Shown here: positions 39,614-50,162 of the stretch, one piece after another | Layout of the letters: the number at the start of each line of letters is the position of its first letter | Numbering within the stretch: the stretch's first letter is position 1 | Assembly (NCBI GenBank): GCA_022702935.2 | Contig: JAKIML020000099.1 | Span: 1 to 57,470 of the forward strand | Reading direction: 5' to 3' | Source: Bacillota bacterium | GTDB lineage: Bacteria > Bacillota > Clostridia > DSM-8532 | DNA: 57,470 nt | Position numbers and translations under genes: made by a program | The notes under the pieces: generated by a model | The model's input: the letters and a program-made list of their open reading frames with translations, nothing else | The model's database searches: none | Told to the model about the DNA's origin: nothing

Positions 39614-40910
39614 AGACCTCCACCTCCCTGACAAGCCTTTCGGGCTCAATCTCACGATGGCACGATTTGCCCTCCAAAACGGCCGGTTCAAGTTTCCACA
39701 TGCGAATATTGCTCTTAATCAGGATATCGGCAAGCTCACGGGCGGCTTCCTCATCCTCTTCAGTGCCCTTAATGCGAATATAGAACAGTTCAAGATCCAG
39801 TCCCTTGTTTCTGATATGGAGGCACTTGCTTATCAAATCCCCATCCAGTTGAACTGTAAACAGGTAGACCAGATTGCTGGTATGCTCATTCTCGGTGAAA
39901 TACTCCAGATACTCGTAATCATTGAGTGCCTGACTAAACTTAACCTCTGAAAGGAACTGATAGATACCCTGGAACTCCATGGTTGACGAAGCCCGGAGAA
40001 CAAGCGGCTGATCCTTATGATAGCAAAGCTTCACTGGAATACTCCGCTTGAGCAGATAATTAACCTGGGAGACAATTTCCTCAATGAGACAATCCTCTTC
40101 TATGAGGGTGCGCTCATCCATCTTTTCAGGTTGCTGCAGATTCAGAAGCACCAGAACATCATTGTCCAGCTCATTTCGCGTTTCTTTTATCATAAGGCGG
40201 TTCAGCTTGGTAGAAAGCTTCCAGTGGATCTTGCGATAACTGTCTCCGTAAACATACTTGCGAATATCCTTGATTTCGTCATTACCGTTTTCCTGGACAC
40301 CCGAGGCCACTTCTCCTTCCGATATCAGGGCCACGGGTATATCCCGGTTTGCAATATCAAGGATTCGGGGCTTTACCAGAATGGTCTTTTTCTCCAGGGT
40401 ACGTATGGTAAAGGAAAACATCCCTAACAAGTCATTAATTTTAATACTTTTGATACCAATATCATATTTCCCTCTGAAGGCCAGCAGCATATCATACTGG
40501 AACTCCCGGGTGGCAAAGGGCGGCAGTGAAATGCGCATGCTCTTAAGGTTCTTGCAGATGAACTGCCCCTCCATATACATGTGTAATGTCACATAGGGCA
40601 TATAAAAGAATGAGGCATTCTGAAGAATAAGTTGATATGAGGCATACTCGCCCTTCATAAAGATTCTGTTGTTGAGCCGTTCACTCACCTTAAAGCAAAG
40701 GCAGACAATAAAAAGATGCACCAGAGACATGACGGGCAGCGCCAGGACCAGATACAAAAGTGTATAGGGAAAAAACCCTCCAAAAAAGTAGGCATAGGTG
40801 AGGCAGGTAAACAATACTGCGATATAGCGAAGAATATTTCGCTTGGTATTGACAGCTTCTTTTTTCCCTAACGACGGCTCATCCTCAAAGGTAATAAGTA
40901 TGGTGCTCAT
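39597..40910 (-). CDS. DUF58 domain-containing membrane protein
   Basis: A 437-residue protein with two hydrophobic N-terminal segments (about 27-45 and 47-72) and a cytoplasmic DUF58/von Willebrand A-like domain. The DUF58 signature G(D)-x-x-(R)-K-I-H-W is visible as VYGDSYRKIHWKLSTKLNRL. Members accompany MoxR ATPases and are thought to act as their cofactor, by analogy with VWA proteins. It lies 65 bases after the MoxR-type gene and overlaps the transglutaminase-like gene by 17 bases. Confidence 0.93.
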   Translation of the reverse strand: MSTILITFEDEPSLGKKEAVNTKRNILRYIAVLFTCLTYAYFFGGFFPYTLLYLVLALPVMSLVHLFIVCLCFKVSERLNNRIFMKGEYASYQLILQNASFFYMPYVTLHMYMEGQFICKNLKSMRISLPPFATREFQYDMLLAFRGKYDIGIKSIKINDLLGMFSFTIRTLEKKTILVKPRILDIANRDIPVALISEGEVASGVQENGNDEIKDIRKYVYGDSYRKIHWKLSTKLNRLMIKETRNELDNDVLVLLNLQQPEKMDERTLIEEDCLIEEIVSQVNYLLKRSIPVKLCYHKDQPLVLRASSTMEFQGIYQFLSEVKFSQALNDYEYLEYFTENEHTSNLVYLFTVQLDGDLISKCLHIRNKGLDLELFYIRIKGTEEDEEAARELADILIKSNIRMWKLEPAVLEGKSCHREIEPERLVREVEVCESKA

Positions 40911-40975
40911 GCTTCCTTCTTCCCCTTACGTCGTGTTCCATGGGGACCATCCCCCACCTTGAAAAAAGGACTTAT

Positions 40976-41926
40976 TTACTTGGGTTGCTTATTGAAGACC
41001 GGTATTTTCTGACGCTCAATGATATCATTAATAACGCTTTCATTGGTGACTCTCTTGAGCTTGGCTTCCTGTTTCAACAGGATACGGTGACTGAGAACGG
41101 GAACAGCCAAATCCCGAATATCCTCCGGGATGACAAAATCCCGTCCATCGTAGAGGGCTGCAGCCTGAGCAGCTCTGAAGAGGCTTAAGGAGGCTCTGGG
41201 ACTGCAGCCTAACAGGGTGTGCTCATGCCTTCTTGTGGCTGTGACCAGATCCACAATATAGCCAGCCAGACTTTCCACCACCTTGACCTCTCTGACGGCT
41301 TTCTGGATCTTAAGAAGCTCCTCCAGCGTGACCACCGCTTCTATGTCACGGAGCGGGTTATGGTGCTGGAATCTGTATAGAATACTGACTTCTTCCGACC
41401 TGGCGGGATACCCCATGGATATCTTCATAAGGAAACGATCCAACTGTGCTTCGGGCAGCGGATAGGTTCCCATGTATTCAACAGGGTTCTGAGTAGCAAT
41501 GACCATAAAGGGCTCAGGAACCTTATAGGTGGTTCCATCCACCGTCACCTGCTTTTCTTCCATGACCTCCAGCATACTGGCCTGGGTTTTGGGTGAGGTA
41601 CGATTGATTTCGTCGGCCAGAATGACATTGCTCATAATATTGCCCGAACGGTATTCGAACTCATTGGTCTTTTGATTGTATACGGTAAAGCCCGTGATAT
41701 CCGAGGGCAGGATATCGGGGGTGAACTGAATACGGTTAAAGGAAAGCCCCACTGATTTCGCCAGGGCGAAGGCCATGGTTGTTTTCCCGATGCCGGGGAC
41801 ATCCTCAATTAATACATGTCCGGATGCGGCCAGGGAAATTACCAGCAGTCGTGCCGGCCCCTCTTTGCCAACAATAATCTTGGAAATATTCTCAGTAATC
41901 CTTTGCATATAATATTGATTTTCCAT
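40976..41926 (-). CDS. MoxR-family AAA+ ATPase
   Basis: A 316-residue cytoplasmic ATPase. Walker A is EDVPGIGKTTMAFALA, Walker B is VILADEINRTSPKTQASMLE, followed by sensor 1 in VIATQNPVEYMGTYPLPEAQLDRF and an arginine-containing sensor 2 region SPRASLSLFRAA. MoxR proteins are thought to remodel client proteins, often together with DUF58/VWA partners, as found next to it. ATG 41926 lies eight bases after CGGAGG; the longer frame from 41944 contains that site. Confidence 0.97.
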   Translation of the reverse strand: MENQYYMQRITENISKIIVGKEGPARLLVISLAASGHVLIEDVPGIGKTTMAFALAKSVGLSFNRIQFTPDILPSDITGFTVYNQKTNEFEYRSGNIMSNVILADEINRTSPKTQASMLEVMEEKQVTVDGTTYKVPEPFMVIATQNPVEYMGTYPLPEAQLDRFLMKISMGYPARSEEVSILYRFQHHNPLRDIEAVVTLEELLKIQKAVREVKVVESLAGYIVDLVTATRRHEHTLLGCSPRASLSLFRAAQAAALYDGRDFVIPEDIRDLAVPVLSHRILLKQEAKLKRVTNESVINDIIERQKIPVFNKQPK

Positions 41927-42062
41927 GAAGATTTCCTCCGACATCTATTAATTTCTCTTTTGGTTAATTTTATCAAATCTCATTGGATATCGAAAAGGTA
42001 AAAAAATTGCTTTTTGGTATGTTTTCTATCACAGTTTTTATGGCGTACTGCAAAAAAAGACA

Positions 42063-42105
42063 CAAAAATTATACCCACCATGCGTCCAAATATGCTGGTG
42101 GGTAT
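42063..42105 (-). terminator. Rho-independent terminator of the MacB-type efflux operon
   Basis: ATACCCACCA (42071-42080) pairs with TGGTGGGTAT (42096-42105); on the minus strand ATTTTTGTGTC follows. Confidence 0.9.
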
Positions 42106-42128
42106 GGATTCTTTATATCCCATTTAGT

Positions 42129-43343
42129 CTACTCATAACGCAGGGCCTCGATAGGATCAAGCTTGGCGGCCTTTCGGGCGGGATAGATGCCGAAAAACAC
42201 ACCCACCATAGTGGAAAACAGAATAGCCACAATAACAGTCTGCGGAGAAACAGCAGGCGTTATACCGGCCAACTGTCCCAGGCCATAGGCCCCGGCCAGT
42301 CCCAAAATCAGGCCAATGGTGCCCCCTAAGCAGGAGATAATCACCGATTCGGTAAGAAACTGAAACATGATATTCCTAGTTTTTGCTCCAATGGCCTTTC
42401 GAATGCCAATCTCACGGGTGCGCTCGGTCACTGAAACCAACATAATATTCATGACGCCCACACCGCCCACCAGAAGTGAAATGGCGGCCACTGCTGCCAC
42501 AAAGGTGGTGAAAATGCTCATAACCTGATTGATCTGATCCATCTGCTGCATCACTGTTTCAGCCCTGTAAACCTCACGATCGCGGTTGCCGTGACGGTTT
42601 TCAAGAAACCTTACTGTAAGCTCTCCGGCCGTTTTGGCATTATCCTTGGAATCGGCCATGATATAGATCTGATAAACAGCCTTTTGCTCTGAGTAGAGAT
42701 TAACCAGGTATGTGGCCGGAATATAGGCGATAACAGGAAACTGGTCCTCAGGGATCATATCGGCAAACATTTCATAGGGTGATTTGATAAGGCCTACTAC
42801 CGTAACCTTGCGCATACTGTCATGGGGCCCCGCTTCCAGAGTTCTCCCCACCACGTCCTTGGTGCCGAAAAGCCGCTTGGCAGAATTCTCATCAATTACG
42901 GCCACCGCTTTGCCGCTTTGATACTCATAACGGTTGAAGAACCGTCCGTCCAGGAGGGTCAGTCCTTCTATCTTGACCATGTCCTCGGTTCCGCCGATGA
43001 AATAGGCATCCAAGGATTTTTTGCCGGTTCTGAGAACCCCGTCCATGGTCAGGGACATGGACGCATATTTCACATTGTTGATTTTTTCCTTGATCCTCTC
43101 CACATCGTCAAAGGTAATCCAATCGCTCCATTCAGCCTTGGACGTGTTCACGGTGATCTTGACAGTTGCGGCTCCGATTTTCTCAAACTCAGAAGTAATG
43201 GAGTTCTGGCCTCCCTGCCCTAAGGACACAATGGCAATCACCGAGCTGATACCGATAATAATACCCAGCATGGTCAGAAAGGAGCGCATTTTATTGGAGC
43301 GGATACTGTCCAATGCCATCTTTATATTCTCGAAAATATTCAT
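42129..43343 (-). CDS. ABC transporter permease, MacB/YknZ type
   Basis: A 404-residue protein with one N-terminal membrane segment (MRSFLTMLGIIIGISSVIAI), a large extracytoplasmic MacB_PCD domain (about 45-270) and three C-terminal FtsX segments containing GGVGVMNIMLVSVTERTREIGIRKAIGA, quoted here only as its key GVGVMN and TREIGIRKA parts. Such permeases work with an ATPase and an adaptor to move peptides, toxins or antibiotics across the envelope, or as mechanotransmission systems. It is the last gene of a three-gene operon, 11 bases after the ATPase gene. Confidence 0.95.
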   Translation of the reverse strand: MNIFENIKMALDSIRSNKMRSFLTMLGIIIGISSVIAIVSLGQGGQNSITSEFEKIGAATVKITVNTSKAEWSDWITFDDVERIKEKINNVKYASMSLTMDGVLRTGKKSLDAYFIGGTEDMVKIEGLTLLDGRFFNRYEYQSGKAVAVIDENSAKRLFGTKDVVGRTLEAGPHDSMRKVTVVGLIKSPYEMFADMIPEDQFPVIAYIPATYLVNLYSEQKAVYQIYIMADSKDNAKTAGELTVRFLENRHGNRDREVYRAETVMQQMDQINQVMSIFTTFVAAVAAISLLVGGVGVMNIMLVSVTERTREIGIRKAIGAKTRNIMFQFLTESVIISCLGGTIGLILGLAGAYGLGQLAGITPAVSPQTVIVAILFSTMVGVFFGIYPARKAAKLDPIEALRYE

Positions 43344-43354
43344 GCCGGGCCTCC

Positions 43355-44047
43355 CTACAGTATGGTTCGGTTTTCCACCGGACTATCGTCCAGTATGTTG
43401 CCGTCCTTCATTCGGATAATCCGTTTGGAATGCTGGGCCACATCGTGCTCATGGGTCACCATGAGTATGGTGGTTCCCTCGTCGTTGAGCTCCTGGATTA
43501 TCCTCAGAATTTCCTCAGTAACCTTTGAATCCAGATTTCCGGTAGGCTCGTCGGCCAAAATGACCGAAGGCCTGTTGACAATAGCCCTGGCGATGGCCAC
43601 CCTCTGCTTCTGGCCGCCCGAGATCTCATTGGGTTTATGGTGAATGCGATCGCTCAATTCCACCTTGCTCAAGGCTTCCAAAGCCTTAGCCCGCCTTTCC
43701 TTATGCGGAACACCCGCATAGACCATGGGCAGCTCCACATTCTCAAGAATGGTCATGCGTGGCAGGAGATTAAAGGACTGAAAGACAAATCCAATCTCTT
43801 TGTTGCGGATATCGGCCAGCTCATTATCGGACAATCTGGAGATATCCTTGCCGTTGAGAAGATACTGGCCCGAACTCATCTTGTCCAGGCAGCCCAGCAC
43901 ATTCATCATGGTGGATTTCCCGCACCCCGAGGGCCCCATAATGGAAACATATTCTCCAGGCTTAATATGAAGGGAAACCCCTTTAAGGGCGGTAAGCTCG
44001 ATATCACCGGTTTTATAGGTCTTTACAAGATCAGTAATTTTTATCAT
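43355..44047 (-). CDS. ABC transporter ATP-binding protein, MacB/LolD type
   Basis: A 230-residue ATPase. Walker A is [12 protein letters not shown] (38-49), the signature is [16 protein letters not shown], Walker B is [15 protein letters not shown], and the switch His is in MVTHEHDVA. It belongs to the MacB/LolD/YknY clade. Its ATG overlaps the stop codon of the adaptor gene by four bases, so the three genes of the exporter are translated as a unit. Confidence 0.97.
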   Translation of the reverse strand: MIKITDLVKTYKTGDIELTALKGVSLHIKPGEYVSIMGPSGCGKSTMMNVLGCLDKMSSGQYLLNGKDISRLSDNELADIRNKEIGFVFQSFNLLPRMTILENVELPMVYAGVPHKERRAKALEALSKVELSDRIHHKPNEISGGQKQRVAIARAIVNRPSVILADEPTGNLDSKVTEEILRIIQELNDEGTTILMVTHEHDVAQHSKRIIRMKDGNILDDSPVENRTIL

Positions 44048-45204
44048 TCCGCTTCACCCACAACCGTGACCAATGTACCATCGGTCAATAGATCCGAGGG
44101 ATTGACCACCAAATCATCACCCTCTGAAAGTCCATCCAGTACCTCCGCCTTAGTATCGGACTGAATACCAATGGTCACCGGTGTTAAAACAGCTTTTCCA
44201 TCCTTGACCACATAGACATAAGTCTTCTCGTTCTTATCATAGAACAGGCATTCCATGGGAGTCGTCAGCACATTTTGTGCCTCAGCGATAAGGATGTCGG
44301 CACTGATGTCAAAGTCCACCTTGAGATACTCATCGGGCTTGTCGATGGAGATTTCAATTTGAAGCATGGCCTCTCCTGCTGCCCCCATTTCCTTTTTAGC
44401 CACGGGATCAATAAAGGACACCACACCCTGATAGGTGCTGTTGGCATTGGTCAGCGTGACCTTTTGTCCCAGCTTTATCTTTTCGGCATCGTATTTGCCC
44501 ACTTTGACAATGCCCTTAAGGTTGTCCAACTGCTTGACCACAAAAGCGGCCTGAGCCATGGACAGGGGGGCTCCCTCCTGAGCATTGACCTCAGTCACCA
44601 CACCGTCAAATTCTGCTATAATCCCCTGAAGTGCCTTGTCAAGCTTATCCTGGGAAGACTTAAGGTTCAGCCTCGCCATCTCAATGCTGTTGTCCATAAG
44701 CCGGAATTTCTCCTGAGCTATGGGCTGTATGGCCTTGCGCTTTTGTATCAGTGTCTGAAGCTCAGCCATGTCCTGGGGATCGGTGCTTCCGCTTAAGGCA
44801 AAGATTTGCTGCTCCAGTTCAAGAATGTCCTTGTTGATCTGTTCTTGTTGTGCTGTCAACTCTGCCTTATTCAGAATGGCATTATCCAATTGGAGTTGCG
44901 CCTGTTGAACGGCCAGGGTTAAATCGGTGGTGTCATAGCTTAAAAGGATATCCCCCGCCTTAACCTTGTCGCCTACCTTTACATGGACCTTCTCCACGGT
45001 ATACTGGGCAGAGCCCATGTACTCTTTAGTTTTCTGGGATTGTATCAGCGCATTGGTGGACAGCACTGACTGAATATTCTCCCTGACGACCTTTGCTGTT
45101 TTTACGGGAAAATCCGTTTTGGTTCGGCCATTGGCAAGAATAAGGGCAAACCCTGCGACGACCCCTATCACAATGACAAATATAATCCATTTCCTTTTCT
45201 TCAT
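44044..45204 (-). CDS. Efflux adaptor protein, HlyD/YknX type
   Basis: A 386-residue periplasmic-adaptor-like protein of Gram-positive type. A single membrane segment (about 6-24, [17 protein letters not shown]) is followed by a barrel/lipoyl/helical-hairpin layout: [22 protein letters not shown]-type lipoyl motif, a coiled-coil hairpin of about residues 80-185 ([20 protein letters not shown]), then [19 protein letters not shown] 45204 has AAGGAG before it; the longer frame to 45225 does not. First gene of the efflux operon, divergent from the MscS gene. Confidence 0.93.
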   Translation of the reverse strand: MKKRKWIIFVIVIGVVAGFALILANGRTKTDFPVKTAKVVRENIQSVLSTNALIQSQKTKEYMGSAQYTVEKVHVKVGDKVKAGDILLSYDTTDLTLAVQQAQLQLDNAILNKAELTAQQEQINKDILELEQQIFALSGSTDPQDMAELQTLIQKRKAIQPIAQEKFRLMDNSIEMARLNLKSSQDKLDKALQGIIAEFDGVVTEVNAQEGAPLSMAQAAFVVKQLDNLKGIVKVGKYDAEKIKLGQKVTLTNANSTYQGVVSFIDPVAKKEMGAAGEAMLQIEISIDKPDEYLKVDFDISADILIAEAQNVLTTPMECLFYDKNEKTYVYVVKDGKAVLTPVTIGIQSDTKAEVLDGLSEGDDLVVNPSDLLTDGTLVTVVGEAE

Positions 45205-45403
45205 TGCCGTGCTCCTTATCATCATAGCGATTGCTTACTTCCGCGGTTAACCATGACATGAACGAAAGCGCCGTTTTCATAACTATATACCTTTAACCCA
45301 TCCAATTGTCTGATACCCGTGGTAACGTATTGACACCATTGCCTCAATGAATGATAAGCCCGCAATCCTACTATAATAGAGCTAGGTGTGGGAGTGAATG
45401 AAG

Positions 45404-46513
45404 ATGAGTTTGGATGAAGTCATTAAAAAAATCGGGCAAATCATACACTTAGAGGGTCCCCTGCTCCGTGTGGTTTGTGCCCTGGCCATCGTCATATTGG
45501 GCATATTATTCAGACGCCTCTTTGTCAGATGGCTTATCTGCATCCTTCTTAAACTTGCCAAAAAGACAAAAACAGAGCTCGACGAAATGATCATCCAAGC
45601 TCTGGATAAGCCCGCCAATGCTTTAGTGCTCTTTACAAGCATCTGGACTGCCCTATTGGTGCTTTCCCCGCCCCCGTCCCTGCTAAGCTTTATTAACAAG
45701 GTTTATCGAACCGTCTTTATTATTCTGGTCTGCTGGTTCCTGTACCGTGCTTCGGGCAGCCTCATGTGGCATTTGGAGCGTACTCTTAACAAAACCGAAA
45801 AGAAAGCCAGCCCCATGCTGCTGGCATTCTTCAGAAAGGCCTTAAAGACCTTCATTGTGGTTCTTGAGATATTTATGATCATCAAGGAATGGGGCTTTGA
45901 CGTCAGCGGCCTTTTAGCAGGACTGGGCATCGGGGGCCTGGCCATTTCTCTGGCTGCAAAGGACGCTGCCTCCAACCTGATTGGCAGCATTACCATTATG
46001 CTGGACAAAACCTATAAAATCGGTGACTGGATCGAGACCGAAGAAGTGGAGGGGACAGTGGAAGAGCTGGGCTTCAGAAGCACGAAAATCCGCACCTTTT
46101 CCGATGCTCTGGTCACCGTCCCCAACGCGGTCATGAGCAATGAGCCCGTCACCAATTGGTCCAAGATGGGCAAGCGCAAGGTTTCCTATACCCTGGAAAT
46201 CCCCCTGGATACCCCTCTGGACAAGATAGAACTGCTGCTTCAGCGGATTAGGGATATGCTTAAGGGGCATGCCGATGTCAATCAGGACGTCATTGCAGTA
46301 AACCTTCAAGGCTTTGGCGAAGCCACGTTGAAGGTGCTGATTTATTATTTTACCAAGACCACCTCGTTTATCACCTATCTTAAGGTCACCGAGGATGTGA
46401 ACATCCGGGTCCTGCGTATCTTCGAAGAATTGGGCATCCCCATTACTGTTCCCGTACATCGTATGCTGGTGGAGAATAAGGATTTCTTCCACCAGCCATC
46501 TTCTAAACCTTGA
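45404..46513 (+). CDS. Small-conductance mechanosensitive channel, MscS family
   Basis: A 369-residue membrane channel that opens on osmotic downshock. Four hydrophobic segments lie in the first 200 residues, the last with the pore-lining pattern [20 protein letters not shown] followed by [17 protein letters not shown], then the beta domain [26 protein letters not shown] and cytoplasmic alpha/beta region. Either ATG 45398 or 45404 can start; 45404 has better spacing to GGGAG. Its last 11 bases overlap the convergent chemoreceptor gene. Confidence 0.94.
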   Translation: MSLDEVIKKIGQIIHLEGPLLRVVCALAIVILGILFRRLFVRWLICILLKLAKKTKTELDEMIIQALDKPANALVLFTSIWTALLVLSPPPSLLSFINKVYRTVFIILVCWFLYRASGSLMWHLERTLNKTEKKASPMLLAFFRKALKTFIVVLEIFMIIKEWGFDVSGLLAGLGIGGLAISLAAKDAASNLIGSITIMLDKTYKIGDWIETEEVEGTVEELGFRSTKIRTFSDALVTVPNAVMSNEPVTNWSKMGKRKVSYTLEIPLDTPLDKIELLLQRIRDMLKGHADVNQDVIAVNLQGFGEATLKVLIYYFTKTTSFITYLKVTEDVNIRVLRIFEELGIPITVPVHRMLVENKDFFHQPSSKP

Positions 46514-48587
46514 ATTTCACCACCAGGGCCTGCAGATCCTTCGAGCTCTGCTTAACCAGATCGGTTTCATGGGCGATCTCCACGGCCTGCGCCTTAATCC
46601 TCATAATTTCGTCAGCGATGTGATTGGTGCCTTCAGAAACCGTATTGCTGGCATTGGATATCTCTGCAATGGTGGCCGATACTGATTTAATGGAAGCCAG
46701 AAGCTCTTCAGAGGTAGCACTTAAGTCGGTGGCCCACTCATTGATATACATGGCATCCTTGTCATAGTTTTCACCCACAACAACCGAATCCTTATAGCTT
46801 TCCACAACCTTGGTCTCCAGGTATTCCACCACACTGCGGCTGGCATCCACCAGACTCTGCACCGATTCGAAGATCACATTCAGGGTATTCTGTATTTCAC
46901 CAACGGTATTCTTGGAATCATCGGCAAGCTTTCTGATTTCTTCGGCTACAACGGCGAAGCCCCTGCCCGTCTCTCCTGCCCGTGCCGCCTCAATGGCTGC
47001 ATTCAGCGCAAGAAGATTGGTTTTGGAGGAGATGTCCATGATAACATCCGCCAATGCTCTTAACCGTTCAACCTCATCGGCCTTGGTCAGCGCGATGTCC
47101 ATGGTCTCCTTAATGCTCTGATGTCTCTTTTCAGCATCCTCCTGGAGGGCCATGGATTTGGCCTTCAACTCTTCCGCCTTTTTGCTGATCTCATTGGCAG
47201 AGATAGCACCTTCCTCAGCCTTCTCGGCTACAGTCTCCACAGCAGTCTCAATCTCTGCCGAGGTTTCGGCAATCTGATCAGTGGAGGATGCGGTCTCGGT
47301 CATGCCCGCGGCAACCTGCTGGACAGTGGCAGAGGCCTCGGCCAGTGCTTCCGACAGGATGGATATATTCTGATGGGAGGCGGCCACCGCTTCATTGACA
47401 TTTTTGGTCTCTTTCATAATCCTGGTGACCATCTCGCGCACATTCACAATAAAGCTGCTGAAGGACTTGGACATTTCTCCGATTTCGTCCTTTTGCTTAA
47501 GAAGGTCGGGGGCGATTTCAAAGGACAAATCCAGCGCACCCGCCCGGACGGTATATTCCTTAAGACGTTCCAAATGCTTTGTTAAGCCCTTGGTGAAGAA
47601 ATAGACCACGATAATGCTTAACACAAGAAAGGCCAGGGAGGTCAATCCAATCCCCCATACAAGGTTGTTAACACCCGCCATCAGCTCGGATTTTTCCACC
47701 TGCACTGCCACCGACCAATCGGCAATGCTCACAGGGGCATAACCCAGAAACATGGGTACACCATTGTAGCTGTATTCACCAAAACCTGATTCTCCCTTAA
47801 CCATTTCAGCCAGAACCTTGGTGTAATTCTCAAACCCCATACTGTTCTGTGCCAGATTGGGCACTGTTGCCGAAGAAACCGCATCAGCTTCACCGCTGCC
47901 TGCATTGGTGGTAGCCGATGAGACACCGTCCACCTCACTGGTCTTACTTTCAATAATGTTTTTAAGAATCTCCACATCGGAGTGGGCGATGGTTTTGCCG
48001 TTTTTGGCCGATATAAACACATTGCCGGTATGGCCTACAATGATCTCCTTAGCCAATTCACTGAGCTCGTAACCATCGGCTATGGCAATCAACACGCCCA
48101 CATTACCATCTCCCGATTTTACGGGAACGGCATAGATCATATCAATACCATCACCATTAGGATTCAGCATGGGCCCCTCAATGGCAGCCTCTCCCTGGAT
48201 GGTCTTCTGGAAGTAACTGGTTTCAGTAATGCTCCCTCTTTCACCGGTGTTGTAAACAATGGTTCCATTGGCCTTTGCATACCCCATCTGTTTATAACCC
48301 TGGCGTTCGGTGACCTGCTTAAGCAGGGCTATCACTTCAGGTTCGGGAGTGTTTGTATTGACTAACTCGCTGTTAGCAGCCAAAACCTCCAATGTATTGA
48401 TACGTCCGGTAATCTTGGTATCAACAACTCGAGAGGCCTCCATGGCCACCTTGGGCAGCATCTCTTCAATATTGGTGGAAAGGGCTTTATAGCTGTCCTG
48501 ATAGGCCATGAATCCAAGCCCGATGCATACAGCCACTAAAAGAGAACTCATGAGCAAAACAATTTTGAACTTTAAACTTCTTCTCAT
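46503..48587 (-). CDS. Methyl-accepting chemotaxis protein with dCache-like sensor and two flavinylation-like motifs
   Basis: A 694-residue chemoreceptor: membrane segment 1 (about 8-28), extracytoplasmic double-Cache-like sensor (30-305), segment 2 (309-332), HAMP (332-385) and a long signalling coiled coil whose tip is [20 protein letters not shown] with [13 protein letters not shown]. Within the sensor, the stretch of about 30 residues after IIESKTSE is an insert relative to ordinary Cache receptors and carries DGVSSAT (220-226) and DAVSSAT (235-241). This matches the Dx-V-(S/T)-(S/G)-A-T site used by ApbE flavin transferases, on the correct side of the membrane. Flavin attachment is inferred only. 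GAGG precedes the ATG. A flavoprotein gene lies 58 bases upstream on the same strand. Confidence 0.95.
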   Translation of the reverse strand: MRRSLKFKIVLLMSSLLVAVCIGLGFMAYQDSYKALSTNIEEMLPKVAMEASRVVDTKITGRINTLEVLAANSELVNTNTPEPEVIALLKQVTERQGYKQMGYAKANGTIVYNTGERGSITETSYFQKTIQGEAAIEGPMLNPNGDGIDMIYAVPVKSGDGNVGVLIAIADGYELSELAKEIIVGHTGNVFISAKNGKTIAHSDVEILKNIIESKTSEVDGVSSATTNAGSGEADAVSSATVPNLAQNSMGFENYTKVLAEMVKGESGFGEYSYNGVPMFLGYAPVSIADWSVAVQVEKSELMAGVNNLVWGIGLTSLAFLVLSIIVVYFFTKGLTKHLERLKEYTVRAGALDLSFEIAPDLLKQKDEIGEMSKSFSSFIVNVREMVTRIMKETKNVNEAVAASHQNISILSEALAEASATVQQVAAGMTETASSTDQIAETSAEIETAVETVAEKAEEGAISANEISKKAEELKAKSMALQEDAEKRHQSIKETMDIALTKADEVERLRALADVIMDISSKTNLLALNAAIEAARAGETGRGFAVVAEEIRKLADDSKNTVGEIQNTLNVIFESVQSLVDASRSVVEYLETKVVESYKDSVVVGENYDKDAMYINEWATDLSATSEELLASIKSVSATIAEISNASNTVSEGTNHIADEIMRIKAQAVEIAHETDLVKQSSKDLQALVVKFKV

Positions 48588-48645
48588 ATATCTATCTACC
48601 TCTATTCTATTTCTACAGATTTTAGTTTCTCTTTTGTATATAGCC

Positions 48646-49998
48646 CTACCGGTTCAGGCGCATGGTTTTATCCAGTACCTTACGATAGGGTGCAATCATG
48701 CCCTCGTTCATCCTATTCCCCATTTTCGCCTTAATCTTCTGGGAGGAAAGCAGGGCACCGACAGCATACATTTTAAGCATGTCCGCCTTTTTCTTATGCG
48801 GAAAATCGTACAAACCGTGGGATTTATAGTATTGATGATCGGCCTTCATCATACCGCGCATGAGATAAATCATATCGCGGAAAATCTTCAGGCCGCCTAT
48901 GCCATAAAAGTTCCGGGGCTGTACATACCTATGCGCCATGGCATAGGCCAAAGTTTTTGCCATTTGATCAATGGCTGTCTCAGGACTGGTTTCGTTTGTG
49001 GCAACACCGGCCAGAAAATTACCCCCCACCTCGGCGCGCCCCTCGATAACCATTTGCAGATTCTTCTCCGCACTGTAATGACCGTTGATCAGGTACCCTA
49101 TGGGCATGCCCGCTGTAACGGTCCGATGACCATTGCAGAACTGTCTGTCGTCATACATCTTGAATACCGAACCCATGGAATGGTCCTTGATGGTAAAGGC
49201 ATAGACTATGGCATCTGCCCGCTGAATGTCACTGCGCAAAAACTCATCAAAACCATCCTTATAAACACACCTGCCTGATACGGCACAGCTAAAGCAACCT
49301 AAGCAGCCACCCTGAAACGGGTATTCACGGATATTGACTACACGGCTTGCACAGGGCAACACTGCCTGGAATCGGGCAATCATATCCTTGAGCGGTTGAT
49401 CATCGGACTGACAGTCGGTGATGATAACCACATCCCCCTTGGTATGTAACGCAGCGGCCTTTGGTATGCTCACCGGCACCAGCTCATTATGCGGCAGATG
49501 CACGGGCATGGGCTCATAACAGTTCTCTTCCATGCACCATAGCACATAACCGAAGAAATCCAGCGCTTCTTTTCTGCCCTTTTCTGTGAGCAGATCGTCC
49601 ATATCGGCTGAGAGCCCTTTGATAAACTTCATACCCAAATCCTGGCAATTATCCTGGATGTAGCGGTGTGCTGTTACATCATAGAAATGCTTGGATGTGG
49701 TAATCTGAGTCGCAAATTTGTCCTTCAGATCAACCTCATGGGCTTTTAACAGTTCAATAAAGCGGTGAAGCTGACTTGGCGCCATAAAGGTATAAACGGG
49801 ATAGGAAAAAAGGATCAGGTCGGCATGTTCCAATACACTCGTGACAGAGCTGAAATCTCTCTCAAGAGCTTTAATCTGCTGACCCACATTCAGTACCTGG
49901 AAACGATGCTCAGGATACAACTTTTCCAAAAAAAGAACGGTCTGCAGGGTTATGCTGTACCTTCCCTTCGGGCTCCCGTTAACAACTACGATGTCCAT
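48646..49998 (-). CDS. Tandem flavodoxin-fold protein with iron-sulfur flavoprotein motif
   Basis: A 450-residue fusion of two flavodoxin-like domains. Domain 1 (1-165) starts with [15 protein letters not shown], the FMN phosphate loop of NADPH-dependent FMN reductases, and has [20 protein letters not shown]. Domain 2 (187-450) contains [15 protein letters not shown] with Cys232, 235, 238 and 244, a CX2CX2CX5C spacing as in archaeal/clostridial iron-sulfur flavoproteins, so an FMN and a 4Fe-4S cluster are likely there. The C-terminus adds a helical region with many basic residues. The substrate is unknown. It lies just upstream of the chemoreceptor gene, probably in one transcript, with GAAGAGG before its ATG. 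Confidence 0.85.
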   Translation of the reverse strand: MDIVVVNGSPKGRYSITLQTVLFLEKLYPEHRFQVLNVGQQIKALERDFSSVTSVLEHADLILFSYPVYTFMAPSQLHRFIELLKAHEVDLKDKFATQITTSKHFYDVTAHRYIQDNCQDLGMKFIKGLSADMDDLLTEKGRKEALDFFGYVLWCMEENCYEPMPVHLPHNELVPVSIPKAAALHTKGDVVIITDCQSDDQPLKDMIARFQAVLPCASRVVNIREYPFQGGCLGCFSCAVSGRCVYKDGFDEFLRSDIQRADAIVYAFTIKDHSMGSVFKMYDDRQFCNGHRTVTAGMPIGYLINGHYSAEKNLQMVIEGRAEVGGNFLAGVATNETSPETAIDQMAKTLAYAMAHRYVQPRNFYGIGGLKIFRDMIYLMRGMMKADHQYYKSHGLYDFPHKKKADMLKMYAVGALLSSQKIKAKMGNRMNEGMIAPYRKVLDKTMRLNR

Positions 49999-50162
49999 AT
50001 CGGCCTCTTCCGCTATGCAACCTTTTGCATGACGCTTTTTATTATTTAACTATTATATCTCAAAGCCGCTATAAAAGCTATTATTAACGTAATGCCATAA
50101 GAGTTAAAATAAAGAAACCGTATATTGCCAGGAATGTGATAGATATGGTCGAAGCCTTGATG

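Noticed and set aside
45330-45377. TTGACA and TATAAT upstream of the MscS gene as one promoter
   Set aside because: The boxes are 36 bases apart, too far for one promoter; TTGACA with GATAAG is possible but unconvincing.
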